Shown here: in pieces, positions 45,830 through 55,752 of the stretch
Position numbering within the stretch: position 1 is the stretch's first letter
Layout of the letters: each line of letters starts with the position of its first letter
Assembly: GCF_947500985.1 (NCBI RefSeq)
Contig: NZ_CANMTX010000003.1
Span: 310,001-374,000, forward strand
Direction: 5' to 3'
DNA from: an uncultured Maribacter sp.
GTDB taxonomy: Bacteria; Bacteroidota; Bacteroidia; Flavobacteriales; Flavobacteriaceae
DNA: 64,000 nt
Translations under genes and position numbers: made by a program
Notes under the pieces: generated by a model
Database searches by the model: none
The model's input: only the letters and a program-made list of their open reading frames with translations
What the model was told of the DNA's origin: nothing

Positions 45830-48460
45830 ATGAAAAACCCTGAAAAAAAGCGTTTAGACCAACAACATACAGAAGAAAAAGATTGGTTAAAATGGGGACC
45901 CTATTTAAGTGAACGTCAGTGGGGAACGGTACGTGAAGATTATAGTGCAGGTGGTGATGCTTGGAACTATCTACCACATGACCATGCTAGAAGTCGTGCT
46001 TTTCGTTGGGGTGAAGATGGTATTGCAGGTATTAGCGACCGTTATTGCAATATGTGTTTTAGTATCGGTTTATGGAACGGTAAAGACCCTATTTTAAAAG
46101 AACGCCTTTTCGGGTTAACTGGTCCGCAGGGTAATCATGGTGAAGATGTAAAAGAATTATATTACTATTTAGAGAATACGCCGTCGCACTCCTACATGAA
46201 GTATTTGTACAAGTATTCTCAGAAAGCATACCCGTACAATCAATTAATTGACGAAAATCAAAAACGGAATCGAAAAGAGCTAGAATTCGAGTTATTGGAT
46301 ACTGGTATTTTCGATGACAACACCTATTTTGATGTAAGCACAGAATATGCAAAAGGCGATGAAACCGATATTCTTATTCAAATTACCATAACCAATAGAA
46401 ACTCAAAACCTGCACCTATTACGTTATTGCCGCAAATGGTGATGCGTAATCATTGGTCATTTAAAGAAATGCCCAAAAAACCGACCATCACTCAACAAGG
46501 GACAAAAGCAAACCCATCTGTTCACATAGACCACCCGTACGTGGGTAAATACAATCTTTATTTTCAAAAGGCAGCGCAGTTATTCTTTACAGAAAACGAA
46601 ACCAATAGAGAAAAGGTTTATAAGGATAAGAATGATCATCCGTTTAAGAAAGATTTGTTCCATACCGCTGTCTGTAACAATGATTTTGAGTTAGCAACAA
46701 AAAATAATTCGGGCACTAAATTTGCGCCCTTATATCAAGTCATTTTAGATGGTGGTGAATCAAAAACATTCCAACTTCGTTTGACCAAAGAAACCCTTGA
46801 CGCACCTTTTTCAGACTTTGATTCCATATTCAAAAAGAGACAAAAAGAGTGTGCTCTATTCTATGATGAAATAGCCTCAAAAGCAACCGAAGATAGAAAA
46901 GCAATTTTAAAACAAGCATTTGCAGGTTTACTTTGGACGAAGCAATACTATAACTACGAAGTTGAAAAATGGTTAGATGGTGATTACAAAACTACTCCGC
47001 CGCCAAAAGAAAGATTAGAAGGTCGTAACAGCCATTGGAAAACATTGCGCAATCACGATATACTTTCTATGCCAGATGCATGGGAATACCCTTGGTATGC
47101 CGCGTGGGATTCTGCTTTTCATTGTGCATCGTTCGCCTCAATTGACCCAGAGTTTGCGAAAGACCAATTGCTATTGTTCACCAAAGAATGGTACATGGCA
47201 CCTAACGGACAAATACCTGCGTACGAATGGAATTTTAGTGATGTAAATCCGCCAGTACAGGCATGGGCAACCTTACAAATTTATGGAACCGATAAATCTA
47301 TTACCGGTGTACCAGATATTAAGTTCTTAAAACGAATGTTTAATAAACTCAACTTGAACTTCAATTGGTGGGTAAACCGTTTAGATAGAAATGACAACAA
47401 TGTTTTTCAAGGCGGATTCTTAGGTTTGGATAATATCGGAGTCTTTGACCGTAGCCATGGTGTACCCGGTGGTGGTTCTCTAGATCAAGTAGATGGTACC
47501 GCTTGGATGGCCATGTACAGTCTAAATATGTTAGAGATTAGTTTGCGGATTGCAGAACATGACGATTCGTATGAAGATATGGCAACCAAATATTTCGGCC
47601 ATTTCATATTCATAGCCGAAGCATTGAACAAAATGGACACTGATAAAGCCAATACATGGGACGATGTCGAAGGGTTCTTCTATGACCGATTGACATTACC
47701 TGACGGACAATCGACTACTATAAAAGTACGATCTATTGCCGGTATGTTATCATTGGCAGCTGTGCTTACGATTAAGAAAAGTGTTTTAGACAAATTCCCG
47801 AAATTTAAGGCAAGTGTGCTTTGGTTTAAGAAATACCGTGCCGAGAATTTAAAATACGAGGTTATTCAGCAATATGAAGCAGATGGGGATTTGCTTTTAT
47901 CATTGGTTCCGAAAGATCGAATGCAAAAATTAGTTGCCGCTCTTTTAGATGAGAAAGAATTCTTGAGCGATTACGGCATTAGGTCGTTATCTAAAATACA
48001 TGAGAAAGCGTATCAAATTCATATTGATGGTATAGATTATTCTATTGATTATGAACCTGCAGAATCTACCGTTTCTTTATTTGGTGGTAATTCTAACTGG
48101 CGCGGTCCTATTTGGATGCCGATGAATTACTTATTCATTCAGGCATTACGTGAATACCAATGGTATGATGGCAATGATTTTCTTTTTGAATACCCAACGG
48201 GAAGCTCAAAACTACTGAATCTAAAACAGGTTAGTGATGAATTGAGTAAACGTCTTATTAAGATGTTCGAGAAAGATGAAGCCGGAAACCGAGCCATCAA
48301 TAAGAACTACGAGAAATACTACCAAGACCCTAATTTTAAGGATTTGATATTATTCTACGAGTATTTTCACGGCGAAAATGGTCGCGGTTTGGGAGCTTCG
48401 CATCAAACAGGTTGGACCGCTTTAGTAGCCAACCTTATTGAGCAGTTAGAAAACGACTAA
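45830..48460 (+). CDS. GH63-like glucosidase, paralog A
   Basis: An 876-residue cytosolic-looking glycoside hydrolase (no signal peptide) of the GH63/MGH1 (alpha/alpha)6-barrel type. Markers are the N-terminal LSERQWGTVREDYS and WGEDGIAGISD, the barrel part WEYPWYAAWDSAFH, PAYEWNFSDVNPPVQAW, LGLDNIGVFDRSHG and GNSNWRGPIWMPMNY, and the end GRGLGASHQTGWTALVANL. Related enzymes act on alpha-glucosides or glucosylated small molecules. It shares every one of these motifs with the 875-residue gene at 55753 (reverse strand). Its stop lies 4 bases from the convergent epimerase gene. Confidence 0.9.
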   Translation: MKNPEKKRLDQQHTEEKDWLKWGPYLSERQWGTVREDYSAGGDAWNYLPHDHARSRAFRWGEDGIAGISDRYCNMCFSIGLWNGKDPILKERLFGLTGPQGNHGEDVKELYYYLENTPSHSYMKYLYKYSQKAYPYNQLIDENQKRNRKELEFELLDTGIFDDNTYFDVSTEYAKGDETDILIQITITNRNSKPAPITLLPQMVMRNHWSFKEMPKKPTITQQGTKANPSVHIDHPYVGKYNLYFQKAAQLFFTENETNREKVYKDKNDHPFKKDLFHTAVCNNDFELATKNNSGTKFAPLYQVILDGGESKTFQLRLTKETLDAPFSDFDSIFKKRQKECALFYDEIASKATEDRKAILKQAFAGLLWTKQYYNYEVEKWLDGDYKTTPPPKERLEGRNSHWKTLRNHDILSMPDAWEYPWYAAWDSAFHCASFASIDPEFAKDQLLLFTKEWYMAPNGQIPAYEWNFSDVNPPVQAWATLQIYGTDKSITGVPDIKFLKRMFNKLNLNFNWWVNRLDRNDNNVFQGGFLGLDNIGVFDRSHGVPGGGSLDQVDGTAWMAMYSLNMLEISLRIAEHDDSYEDMATKYFGHFIFIAEALNKMDTDKANTWDDVEGFFYDRLTLPDGQSTTIKVRSIAGMLSLAAVLTIKKSVLDKFPKFKASVLWFKKYRAENLKYEVIQQYEADGDLLLSLVPKDRMQKLVAALLDEKEFLSDYGIRSLSKIHEKAYQIHIDGIDYSIDYEPAESTVSLFGGNSNWRGPIWMPMNYLFIQALREYQWYDGNDFLFEYPTGSSKLLNLKQVSDELSKRLIKMFEKDEAGNRAINKNYEKYYQDPNFKDLILFYEYFHGENGRGLGASHQTGWTALVANLIEQLEND

Positions 48461-48464
48461 TTCT

Positions 48465-49529
48465 TTAATTAGATTCTGAGAAACCTAAACCATATTTTTC
48501 AGTAGGGTATAAAATTCCCTTCTCTAATTTAAATATGGAATGATATGGATCATCAATAATATCTAAATGTCCGTCTAGATCAGCATACACAATGTTTGGT
48601 CTAGATAGGGCAAAATGTAAACCGGCAGCGATACCTAATCCGCATTCATCGATACACCCTACCATGGCATCTAATTTCGCAGCTTTTGCTACTGAGTTGA
48701 TATGCATTCCTACCCAAATACCACCAACTTTCTGAAGCTTAATATTTACCATATCTACACGCTCGTTTTGTGCCAAACGAAATGCATCTGTCAAAGTTTT
48801 TAAACTTTCATCTGCCATAACGGGAATACTCACCTGATCGGTTACTTCTCCCAGTCGTTCTTCTGCTTCAACTTTTGTTGGTTGTTCAAATATTTCAATA
48901 CCTATGGCTGCTGTTGCTTTTACAAAAGCTACCGACTCTTTTACCGAGTAGCCTTGGTTACCATCGAATCGTAATTCAATATTAGGATACTTTTCATGAA
49001 TCATCTTCATTTTGGCAATATCCTCTTCAAGATTAGCACCACCTTTTATTTTTAAAATAGTGAAGCCTTGGTTTACAAATTCGGTCGCTTTCAACAAAGT
49101 TTCATCTACACCCATAATACCAATAGTAATACTGGTAGCAATGTTAGTACGATATCCGCCTAAAAATTTATACAAAGGCACCTCAGCCTTTTTTGACATG
49201 ATATCGAACAAAGCCAAATCTACCATTGCAAGAGCCGATGACCTTTTACCCAATAACTCTTTCAGTTCTAACAACAACAATGCATACGTAAATGGATCTT
49301 TACCCAATAAATACGGAACAATGATATTATTAATAGCATAGGTAACATCACTTGGCGACTCATTAGTAACCACAGGATCAGGTGCCGCACAACCGTAACC
49401 CACAATTTTAGTATCAGTTTCAACCTTTAAAATAAAATTACTGGTACGGTCGATTGTTTCGTAAGCAATAGTATAAGGGTCAGACAATTTAAGATCTAAA
49501 CACTCAAAAGAAATATGGGTAATTTTCAT
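48465..49529 (-). CDS. Dipeptide epimerase of the enolase superfamily (AE epimerase / DgcA-like)
   Basis: A 354-residue enolase-superfamily enzyme, muconate-lactonizing subgroup. It shows the KxK motif (Lys160, Lys162 in ILKIKGG), metal ligands Asp189 (RFDGNQG), Glu215 (IFEQP) and Asp240 (MADES), the second base Lys264 (NIKLQKVGG), and a C-terminal DLDGHL whose DxD (Asp317, Asp319) is typical of L-Ala-D/L-Glu epimerases. It overlaps the upstream DUF1611 gene by 4 bases and is third in a PLP enzyme-DUF1611-epimerase operon. It either epimerises peptidoglycan dipeptides or, as in DgcA, acts on N-acetyl-D-glutamate. Confidence 0.92.
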   Translation of the reverse strand: MKITHISFECLDLKLSDPYTIAYETIDRTSNFILKVETDTKIVGYGCAAPDPVVTNESPSDVTYAINNIIVPYLLGKDPFTYALLLLELKELLGKRSSALAMVDLALFDIMSKKAEVPLYKFLGGYRTNIATSITIGIMGVDETLLKATEFVNQGFTILKIKGGANLEEDIAKMKMIHEKYPNIELRFDGNQGYSVKESVAFVKATAAIGIEIFEQPTKVEAEERLGEVTDQVSIPVMADESLKTLTDAFRLAQNERVDMVNIKLQKVGGIWVGMHINSVAKAAKLDAMVGCIDECGLGIAAGLHFALSRPNIVYADLDGHLDIIDDPYHSIFKLEKGILYPTEKYGLGFSESN

Positions 49530-50599
49530 TTTAATTTTGTCATTAAAAGTGTAATTAAATCTTCAGCACCATACTCTAATACATCAAAAGCAGGTAGTTT
49601 AGTTTCTAGGGTAATAGCCTTACAAACATCAAGAATTTCACTTTTTTCCATATCTTCATGATTAACAGTAATTACTATAACTTGCTTACCAGAAATCACT
49701 TGAATAGCATTTATTTGCTCTTCTAAAGAGTGCATTTTATAACCTGGGAATCCGTCATACTCTACTCTTTTTGGCGCGTGTTGCAGAATTACATAATCTG
49801 GTCTACCGGCAGCTAGAATTTCAAATCCGCCAGGATAAGCAGGATTCATTAAACTTCCCTGCCCTTCAATAACAATGACATCTGGGTCCTCATTATTATA
49901 GGCACTTACCACAGCATGTTCAATTTCACCTGAAACAAAATCGTTAATACAGCTATCCATTACCATACTATATTTAGCACCTTGCATCCATCCTGTTTGT
50001 CCGGTTCCAATCATTTCTGCTTTTTTACCTGCATTACGAAATGCGTGAACCAATATCCAAGCCGTAGTTCGTTTTCCTAGCGCAGAATCCGTTCCTAGAA
50101 CCGCTAATTTCAAGCAGTCTACTTTTTCAATATCACCCGTAAAAAAGTGTAATTGATCACGATCCGGAGTCTTTCTTATATCTCTAATTCTTACATTCTT
50201 CTCTTTAGCCATAGCCACAAGCTCAGGGTCATTAGTTAAGAAATCATGTAAGCCACTATCTACATTCCAACCTTGTTGCAAAGCAGCTTTAATGGTCGCT
50301 TTTGCCACTTGTGGCAATCTGCCACCATCTGGAGCAAGACCAATAACCAAATAACTTGGTAGGTTCTCACTAGCGGTAAGTGCTACAATCGCAGTTTCTA
50401 AATCTTTAAAAACAAGAATACCATTAGGTCTACCATCTAAAACATCACCGGCATCTCTACCTGCATATTTTTCATCTAAAACACCCACAACATCATAACG
50501 CTCGGTAAAGCGAACCAGCCCGTGTGCAGTTTTACCATTCGGAGTATTAAATGCTCCCTCACAATATACCAATGCCTTACCGTCTATAACTTTTTTCAT
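49526..50599 (-). CDS. DUF1611 P-loop protein (DgcN-like N-acetyltransferase candidate)
   Basis: A 357-residue DUF1611 protein with an N-terminal Rossmann-like domain (VVGVLDEKYAGRDAGDVL) and a C-terminal P-loop domain with GTDSALGKRT (169-178) and VIVIEGQGSLMNPAYPGG. From recalled literature, DUF1611 member DgcN N-acetylates D-glutamate, feeding the epimerase-like DgcA; check this against the source. Here it shares a 4-base overlap with such an epimerase, which supports that role. It is second in the operon, 8 bases after the PLP enzyme. Confidence 0.9.
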   Translation of the reverse strand: MKKVIDGKALVYCEGAFNTPNGKTAHGLVRFTERYDVVGVLDEKYAGRDAGDVLDGRPNGILVFKDLETAIVALTASENLPSYLVIGLAPDGGRLPQVAKATIKAALQQGWNVDSGLHDFLTNDPELVAMAKEKNVRIRDIRKTPDRDQLHFFTGDIEKVDCLKLAVLGTDSALGKRTTAWILVHAFRNAGKKAEMIGTGQTGWMQGAKYSMVMDSCINDFVSGEIEHAVVSAYNNEDPDVIVIEGQGSLMNPAYPGGFEILAAGRPDYVILQHAPKRVEYDGFPGYKMHSLEEQINAIQVISGKQVIVITVNHEDMEKSEILDVCKAITLETKLPAFDVLEYGAEDLITLLMTKLK

Positions 50600-50607
50600 C
50601 TATTTAT

Positions 50608-51669
50608 TTAATTTTTTGCAGTGAGCACTGCCACAAAACGGTCAGGCTCAAAATTCATTTTTTCGTCTAATTCTAAGAGTCCGATCAAACCCGCTGTAGA
50701 TGCCGGTAAAATTCGAAATCCTTCTTTTTTATATAAAAGAGAAGTCATCTCTTTCAGTTTTTTATCGCTGACATTAAAAGCTTCTCCCTCAGATTCTTTC
50801 AATGCATACAATGCCTCTTCCCCATCGAAACTATGCCAGTTAATCAATGGTTCGTTGTATTTTGTTTCTTTAATTGCTGCGGGATTCAAATCTTTGCAAT
50901 GATCTAAATTTTGTAAAAACGACTCCACAATCGGGTTCTTACGCGATGATGATGCCGCTATCATTTTAGGAATACGAGAAGTCTTTCCTCTTTTATATAG
51001 ATTTACAAATCCCCTATAAATTCCCGCGAACAACGTTCCATTAGAAACAGGAATTGCACAATATTTAGGCGCATCGCCTAAATCTTCAAAAATCTCTTGT
51101 GCAATTTGTGCATAGGCAGATATTTGTAGCGGAGTGTTGGCACCACCAGGGTTGGCATCATACCAACCATGTTCGGCTGCTAACCGAGAACTTTCGGTAA
51201 CCACATCTTCATAACTACCAGGTAAACGAATTATCTCAGCACCTAAAGTTTCCATTTCAATTACACGATCGGTATGGTAACTTTCTGGAATGTAAATTTT
51301 ACAGGCAATACCCGCTAAATCAGATGCCAGCGCCATTGCCACACCATAATTACCACAAGTAGCCAAACTTACCACAGTAAACTCACGACGCAGTGCATCG
51401 TATAATTGTGCAAAAGCAATACGGTCTTTTTGGGTTCCGGTAGGGTTGTCACCTTCATATTTTAGATATAGCTGACGAACATTGAACTCACGCTCTAATG
51501 TTTTGGCTCTATGTAAACCCGTATCGCCAACTTCTAAACTTATAATATCTTCAAAGCACTCTAAACGGTCTACTAAAGATTTGCTTGTATCTTTAACCAT
51601 ATCGCTAAGTTTACGTGCCTCTATCGACACTTTATTCTCAGCTGTTTTAACGCCATCTTTAAGATTCAT
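50608..51669 (-). CDS. Threonine synthase-like PLP-dependent enzyme
   Basis: A 353-residue fold-type II PLP enzyme. It has the PLP lysine Lys81 in EGDNPTGTQKDR, the glycine/Asn segment ATCGNYGVAMA, IYIPESYHTDRVIEMETLGAEI, and the phosphate-binding region AIPVSNGTLFAG. The order and spacing fit threonine synthase-like or related ammonia lyase/racemase enzymes, but the genomic setting with DUF1611 and a dipeptide epimerase argues for an amino acid released from peptidoglycan-type peptides rather than threonine synthesis. It is first gene of that operon, divergent from the serine hydrolase. Confidence 0.88.
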   Translation of the reverse strand: MNLKDGVKTAENKVSIEARKLSDMVKDTSKSLVDRLECFEDIISLEVGDTGLHRAKTLEREFNVRQLYLKYEGDNPTGTQKDRIAFAQLYDALRREFTVVSLATCGNYGVAMALASDLAGIACKIYIPESYHTDRVIEMETLGAEIIRLPGSYEDVVTESSRLAAEHGWYDANPGGANTPLQISAYAQIAQEIFEDLGDAPKYCAIPVSNGTLFAGIYRGFVNLYKRGKTSRIPKMIAASSSRKNPIVESFLQNLDHCKDLNPAAIKETKYNEPLINWHSFDGEEALYALKESEGEAFNVSDKKLKEMTSLLYKKEGFRILPASTAGLIGLLELDEKMNFEPDRFVAVLTAKN

Positions 51670-51900
51670 AAGTTTGCATATATTCCATTTTTAAGATACA
51701 GTTATTTAATTGAATGTCAATATAAATTTTTAACCCATTTGCTCTTTAAACAAAGGGACGCATAGGTACTATATAATCTGAAAATATTTAGAATTTTAAC
51801 ACAGCATTTTACAGTATATAGGGCTACACAGTTATTTTACGGCAGTTTTAAAATTTTATAGAAATACAAAAATTAACATTTAACAAATCAGTGCATTACC

Positions 51901-51908
51901 TAATTTTG
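51901..51908 (+). promoter_or_regulatory. Putative -7 element TAATTTTG
   Basis: Perfect TAnnTTTG with TTT at the -33 position 19 bp upstream (51879-51881). The transcript would start near 51912, after the upstream ATG at 51891, which supports 51936 as the real start of the hydrolase. Confidence 0.5.
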
Positions 51909-51935
51909 ACTACATTTTTAAATAAGCAAAAATCA

Positions 51936-52841
51936 ATGAAAGCTACCCGAATCTTTTTTCTTTTTTCAATTCTATTTTGTGCTGTCTTAAACGCACAAGA
52001 TGAGTTACCCTTACGAATAGATAATTCGAAGATCAAGCCCTTACAAAAACTGCTTGATAGTTCTTTACAAACGAACTTAAGAGATGAATTATCATCGCAC
52101 CCAGAATGGAACGATTTGATCGTACAAAAGAAAATGGCAGTTGGTCTAGTTGATCTAAGTAATCCAGAAAATGTGCGTTTTGCACGTGTAAACGGTAATC
52201 ATATGATGTATGCCGCTAGTTTACCTAAAATAGCTATTCTTTTAGCCGCTATGGATGCTATTGAAAAAAGCGAATTAAAAGAAACCGCAGAGGTTAAAAA
52301 AGATATGCGACTAATGATCAGTAAATCTGATAATTCTGCTGCAACCAGAATGATAGACCGCGTTGGTTACGAGAAGCTTGAATCGGTTATGACAGATCCT
52401 AAATATGCTTTTTACGATGAGCAAAAAGGTGGTGGACTTTGGGTTGGTAAGCGCTACGGAGGTGGCGGAGAAACAAACCGAGAACCTTTAAAAAATTTGA
52501 GTCACGCTGCATCTGTCACCCAAGTATGTAGGTATTACTATTTATTGGCGAACGGTAAGCTAGTGAACCAAAAACGATCTAAGCAGATGCTAGATATTCT
52601 TGAAGATCCAGAGCTGCACCATAAATTTGTAAATACGTTAGATAAGATTGCACCAAATGCCAGATTGTTCAGAAAATCGGGTTCTTGGCGTACCTACCAT
52701 TCTGACTCCATATTGGTTTGGGGCAAGGACAGTAACAGAAGATATATTCTAGTTGCTTTGATAGATGATGCCAATGGCGAACAAATTATCAGAGATTTAG
52801 TAAAACCAATTGAAAAGGTACTAAAAAAGCCTGTACTTTAG
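51936..52841 (+). CDS. Class A beta-lactamase-like serine hydrolase
   Basis: A 301-residue protein when started at the ATG at 51936, which gives the signal peptide MKATRIFFLFSILFCAVLNAQ; the ATG 45 bases upstream lies before the promoter element. Active-site motifs of the penicillin-recognising fold are present: SxxK as SLPK (Ser95, Lys98), SDN (131-133), and KSG (247-249). It may cleave beta-lactams or act as a peptidoglycan peptide hydrolase. Its position, divergent from the PLP-DUF1611-epimerase operon, suggests a cell-wall peptide role. The NTT-like gene begins 28 bases downstream. Confidence 0.88.
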   Translation: MKATRIFFLFSILFCAVLNAQDELPLRIDNSKIKPLQKLLDSSLQTNLRDELSSHPEWNDLIVQKKMAVGLVDLSNPENVRFARVNGNHMMYAASLPKIAILLAAMDAIEKSELKETAEVKKDMRLMISKSDNSAATRMIDRVGYEKLESVMTDPKYAFYDEQKGGGLWVGKRYGGGGETNREPLKNLSHAASVTQVCRYYYLLANGKLVNQKRSKQMLDILEDPELHHKFVNTLDKIAPNARLFRKSGSWRTYHSDSILVWGKDSNRRYILVALIDDANGEQIIRDLVKPIEKVLKKPVL

Positions 52842-52869
52842 GTATTGGAATAGCAATTTCCTTTTTTGA

Positions 52870-55689
52870 ATGGTAGAAAGACTCATTAAAAAAAATTTCG
52901 ATGTACGTGAAGGCGAGTTCAAAGTATCTCTTTGGATGCTCGCCTACATTTTTTTGGTCATCGCCGTATTGCTTATTATAAAACCTACGGTCAACGCCCT
53001 TTTTCTATCAGAATTAGGTATTGAACAATTGCCTTTTGCTTTCTTGTTAGTTGCAATAACTGCCGTAGCTACCTCTTATTTCTATTCAAAAGCAGTATCA
53101 AAATTTCCGCTTAAAAAAGTAATTGAGGTGACCATTATTAGTTCTATTGTCATTTTAATAGGCTTGGGTATACTGCTCTCGCTAGATGTGGTCAGCGGTG
53201 TGTTACTCTACTTCTTTTATATATGGGTAGCAATTTATGCAGTATTATCTGCATCGCAATTTTGGGTATTGGCAAACTTGGTATTCAATATTAGAGAAGC
53301 AAAACGATTGTTCGGCTTTATTGGATCAGGAGCTATTATTGGTGGTATTTTCGGCGGATACCTTACCTCTATTCTCGCTCCACTAATCGGTAATGAAAAC
53401 TTAATGTTCGTTGCTGCCCTACTCCTTTTCTTTTGTATTCCATTACTAAGAAGAATCTGGAATATCAGAGTACGAAAAAACGGAAGCGTCAAAAAACATA
53501 AATCGGCTACCAACATTTCAGAGCCGCCATTAAAACTCATCTTAAAATCTAAACACCTCACCTACATTGCCAGTATAGTAGCCGTTAGTGTTGTGGTTGC
53601 CAAATTAGTAGATTACCTGTTTAGTGATTTTGCCTCATCTGCGATTACCGATGCCGACGACCTTACTGCATTTTTTGCTTTTTGGTTTTCGACCTTCAAC
53701 TTATTATCACTGGTTATACAGCTATTTTTCACCCATAGAATTGTAGGTATTTGGGGTGTAAGTTTTTCATTGCTCCTATTACCCATTGGTATATTCGGCG
53801 GAAGTATTCTGTTTCTATTATTACCAGAGCTCTCAGCAGTTGTAGTGATTAAGGCTATGGATGGAATACTCAAACAATCTATTCATAAAAGTGCCTCGGA
53901 ATTGCTGACCTTACCCCTGCCTTTCGACCTTAAGAACAAGACGAAATCATTCATCGATGTCGTAGTAGATAGTTTAGCAACCGGTATTGCCGGATGCCTA
54001 TTAATATTTGTAGTGCGTGGGCTAGATCTGCCTTCATTCTATATTGGCGTTTTAATCATTGTACTGGTATGTTTATGGTTGTATTTCATTTATAAAGTTA
54101 GAATAGAGTATTACAAAACCTTTAGAACGAATTTAGAGGTATTGACAGATAGTGGTAAGAAGACCAAAAAAATCTCGCAATCAAAAGTATCTATAGTGTC
54201 TGGCATGCGCACCGTATTCAAAAATGGCACCGAAGAGCAAATTCTTTTTATGCTCGAAAAATTGATGGAAATTAATGACAAACGTTTTGCCGACGATGTG
54301 GAGTTATTATTGGAACACCCTAGCAACAAAGTGAAGTTATCGGCGATTCAGAATTTATACTTTTTAAACTCAAGGAGTATGACTGCCGAAGTCTCTGAGT
54401 TATTGAAAATCGATGATAGAGAATTAACCATTGCTACTTTGGCTTATGTTTTAAGTTTTGCCCACAAAGACAAATCTTTCGTATTTGATGCGTATTTAGA
54501 ACATTCTAATGAGCGAATTGCAATGGCAGCGCTATACTGTTTAGCGAGAGCCGCAAAAAACAACTACTCTTTAAAGCAACGTTATTCGTTATTGGACCGT
54601 ATTTCAGTTGCTATCAAAAACATTGAAGCAAACCAAAAAGATTACTCTTACATAGTAGCTGTCATTGAAATTTTAGGCGTGGCTAATATGCCTATATTCT
54701 ACAATAAGCTCATTGCCTTTCTACATCATGAAAACGAAGAAATCGTAATGACAACAATAAAGGCCATTGGGGTAGCAACTGACCCAACATTAGCTCAACA
54801 TATAATTCCGTTTTTAGCACAAAAAAAATATAGATCAACTGTACTAGAAGCTTTTAAACAATATGGGGTACAGATTTTACCTTTGTTACGAAACAATGTG
54901 CAAGAACGTTTACAACCCTTAACGGTACTTCGGTTTATACCTGCAGCAATGCAATCTTTTCATTCAAAAGAAGCTGTGCATCATTTATTAGCCATTTTAA
55001 CAGATAATGACCTTACCATTCGTTTAGAAGTAATTCGTGCTTTAAGTGCAATAAGAACAACGCATCCGCAATTAAAATTCAATCGATATAAAGTGGTATC
55101 GGTCATTTTTGATGAATGTAAACTACATCATCAGACCTTATCGTCTATGCATACGCAGATTATCATATCGTACCGAAATAGAAATAAATCTAAAAAAGAA
55201 ATTAGCGATGCCGAACGCGATGCTCGCACCAGTCTTTTAGAACTTTTAGAACGCCGACTAGATTCTGGATTGGAACGTATTTTTAAACTCTTAGGCTTAC
55301 GTTACCATCAAAAAGATGTTAGTATAGCTTATGAAGGCTTATTGAGCGAGAAACAAGAAGCACAGCACAATGCCATTGAATTCTTAGACAACCTTTTGAC
55401 CGGTGAACTTAAGCGAAAACTGTTGCCCATTATTGAAGAATCTGCTTTAGATATTTCATCTGAAGAAGAACTTCAAAAAATAAAGCATAAAATACCGACA
55501 GAACTGGAATGCTTTAAATTGCTACTACAAGGTAACGATCTTAAGGTTAAACTTGCAGTACTATACCTCATCGCACAACAAAAAGAGCCTCGGTATTTAA
55601 GTATAGTCGAAAGTTATTTAAATGATGAAGATCCTAAAATTAGGAGTTTTGCAGTAGAGGCACATGAAGCTATCACATCTGTAGTATAG
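52870..55689 (+). CDS. NTT/MFS-like transporter with C-terminal HEAT repeats
   Basis: A 939-residue protein. Residues about 20-410 hold about 12 membrane segments with MFS/ADP-ATP carrier (NTT) features, for instance the NIREAKRLFGFIGSGAIIGG segment after helix 4 and LPFDLKNKTKSFIDVVVDS. A charged linker at 415-435 leads to about 500 residues of helical repeats of HEAT type (for example LLEHPSNKVKLSAIQNLYFL, EEIVMTTIKAIGVATDPTLA, DEDPKIRSFAVEAHEAI). It starts 28 bases after the serine hydrolase. The transported compound is unknown: NTT proteins exchange nucleotides, but a free-living bacterium may use it otherwise. Confidence 0.85.
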   Translation: MVERLIKKNFDVREGEFKVSLWMLAYIFLVIAVLLIIKPTVNALFLSELGIEQLPFAFLLVAITAVATSYFYSKAVSKFPLKKVIEVTIISSIVILIGLGILLSLDVVSGVLLYFFYIWVAIYAVLSASQFWVLANLVFNIREAKRLFGFIGSGAIIGGIFGGYLTSILAPLIGNENLMFVAALLLFFCIPLLRRIWNIRVRKNGSVKKHKSATNISEPPLKLILKSKHLTYIASIVAVSVVVAKLVDYLFSDFASSAITDADDLTAFFAFWFSTFNLLSLVIQLFFTHRIVGIWGVSFSLLLLPIGIFGGSILFLLLPELSAVVVIKAMDGILKQSIHKSASELLTLPLPFDLKNKTKSFIDVVVDSLATGIAGCLLIFVVRGLDLPSFYIGVLIIVLVCLWLYFIYKVRIEYYKTFRTNLEVLTDSGKKTKKISQSKVSIVSGMRTVFKNGTEEQILFMLEKLMEINDKRFADDVELLLEHPSNKVKLSAIQNLYFLNSRSMTAEVSELLKIDDRELTIATLAYVLSFAHKDKSFVFDAYLEHSNERIAMAALYCLARAAKNNYSLKQRYSLLDRISVAIKNIEANQKDYSYIVAVIEILGVANMPIFYNKLIAFLHHENEEIVMTTIKAIGVATDPTLAQHIIPFLAQKKYRSTVLEAFKQYGVQILPLLRNNVQERLQPLTVLRFIPAAMQSFHSKEAVHHLLAILTDNDLTIRLEVIRALSAIRTTHPQLKFNRYKVVSVIFDECKLHHQTLSSMHTQIIISYRNRNKSKKEISDAERDARTSLLELLERRLDSGLERIFKLLGLRYHQKDVSIAYEGLLSEKQEAQHNAIEFLDNLLTGELKRKLLPIIEESALDISSEEELQKIKHKIPTELECFKLLLQGNDLKVKLAVLYLIAQQKEPRYLSIVESYLNDEDPKIRSFAVEAHEAITSVV

Positions 55690-55698
55690 TATCAAAAA

Positions 55699-55733
55699 CA
55701 AAAAGCGAGATATTTTCATACCTCGCTTTTTTA
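55699..55733. terminator. Terminator between NTT-HEAT gene and GH63 paralog B
   Basis: Stem AAAAGCGAG / CTCGCTTTT with a loop of about 12 nt, A-run left and T-run right, so bidirectional. Confidence 0.8.
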
Positions 55734-55752
55734 GATTTTACAAAAGTCTACG

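Noticed and set aside
51891..51935. ATG at 51891 as start of the serine hydrolase
   Set aside because: It lies before the likely promoter (-7 at 51901) and the signal peptide begins at the ATG at 51936.
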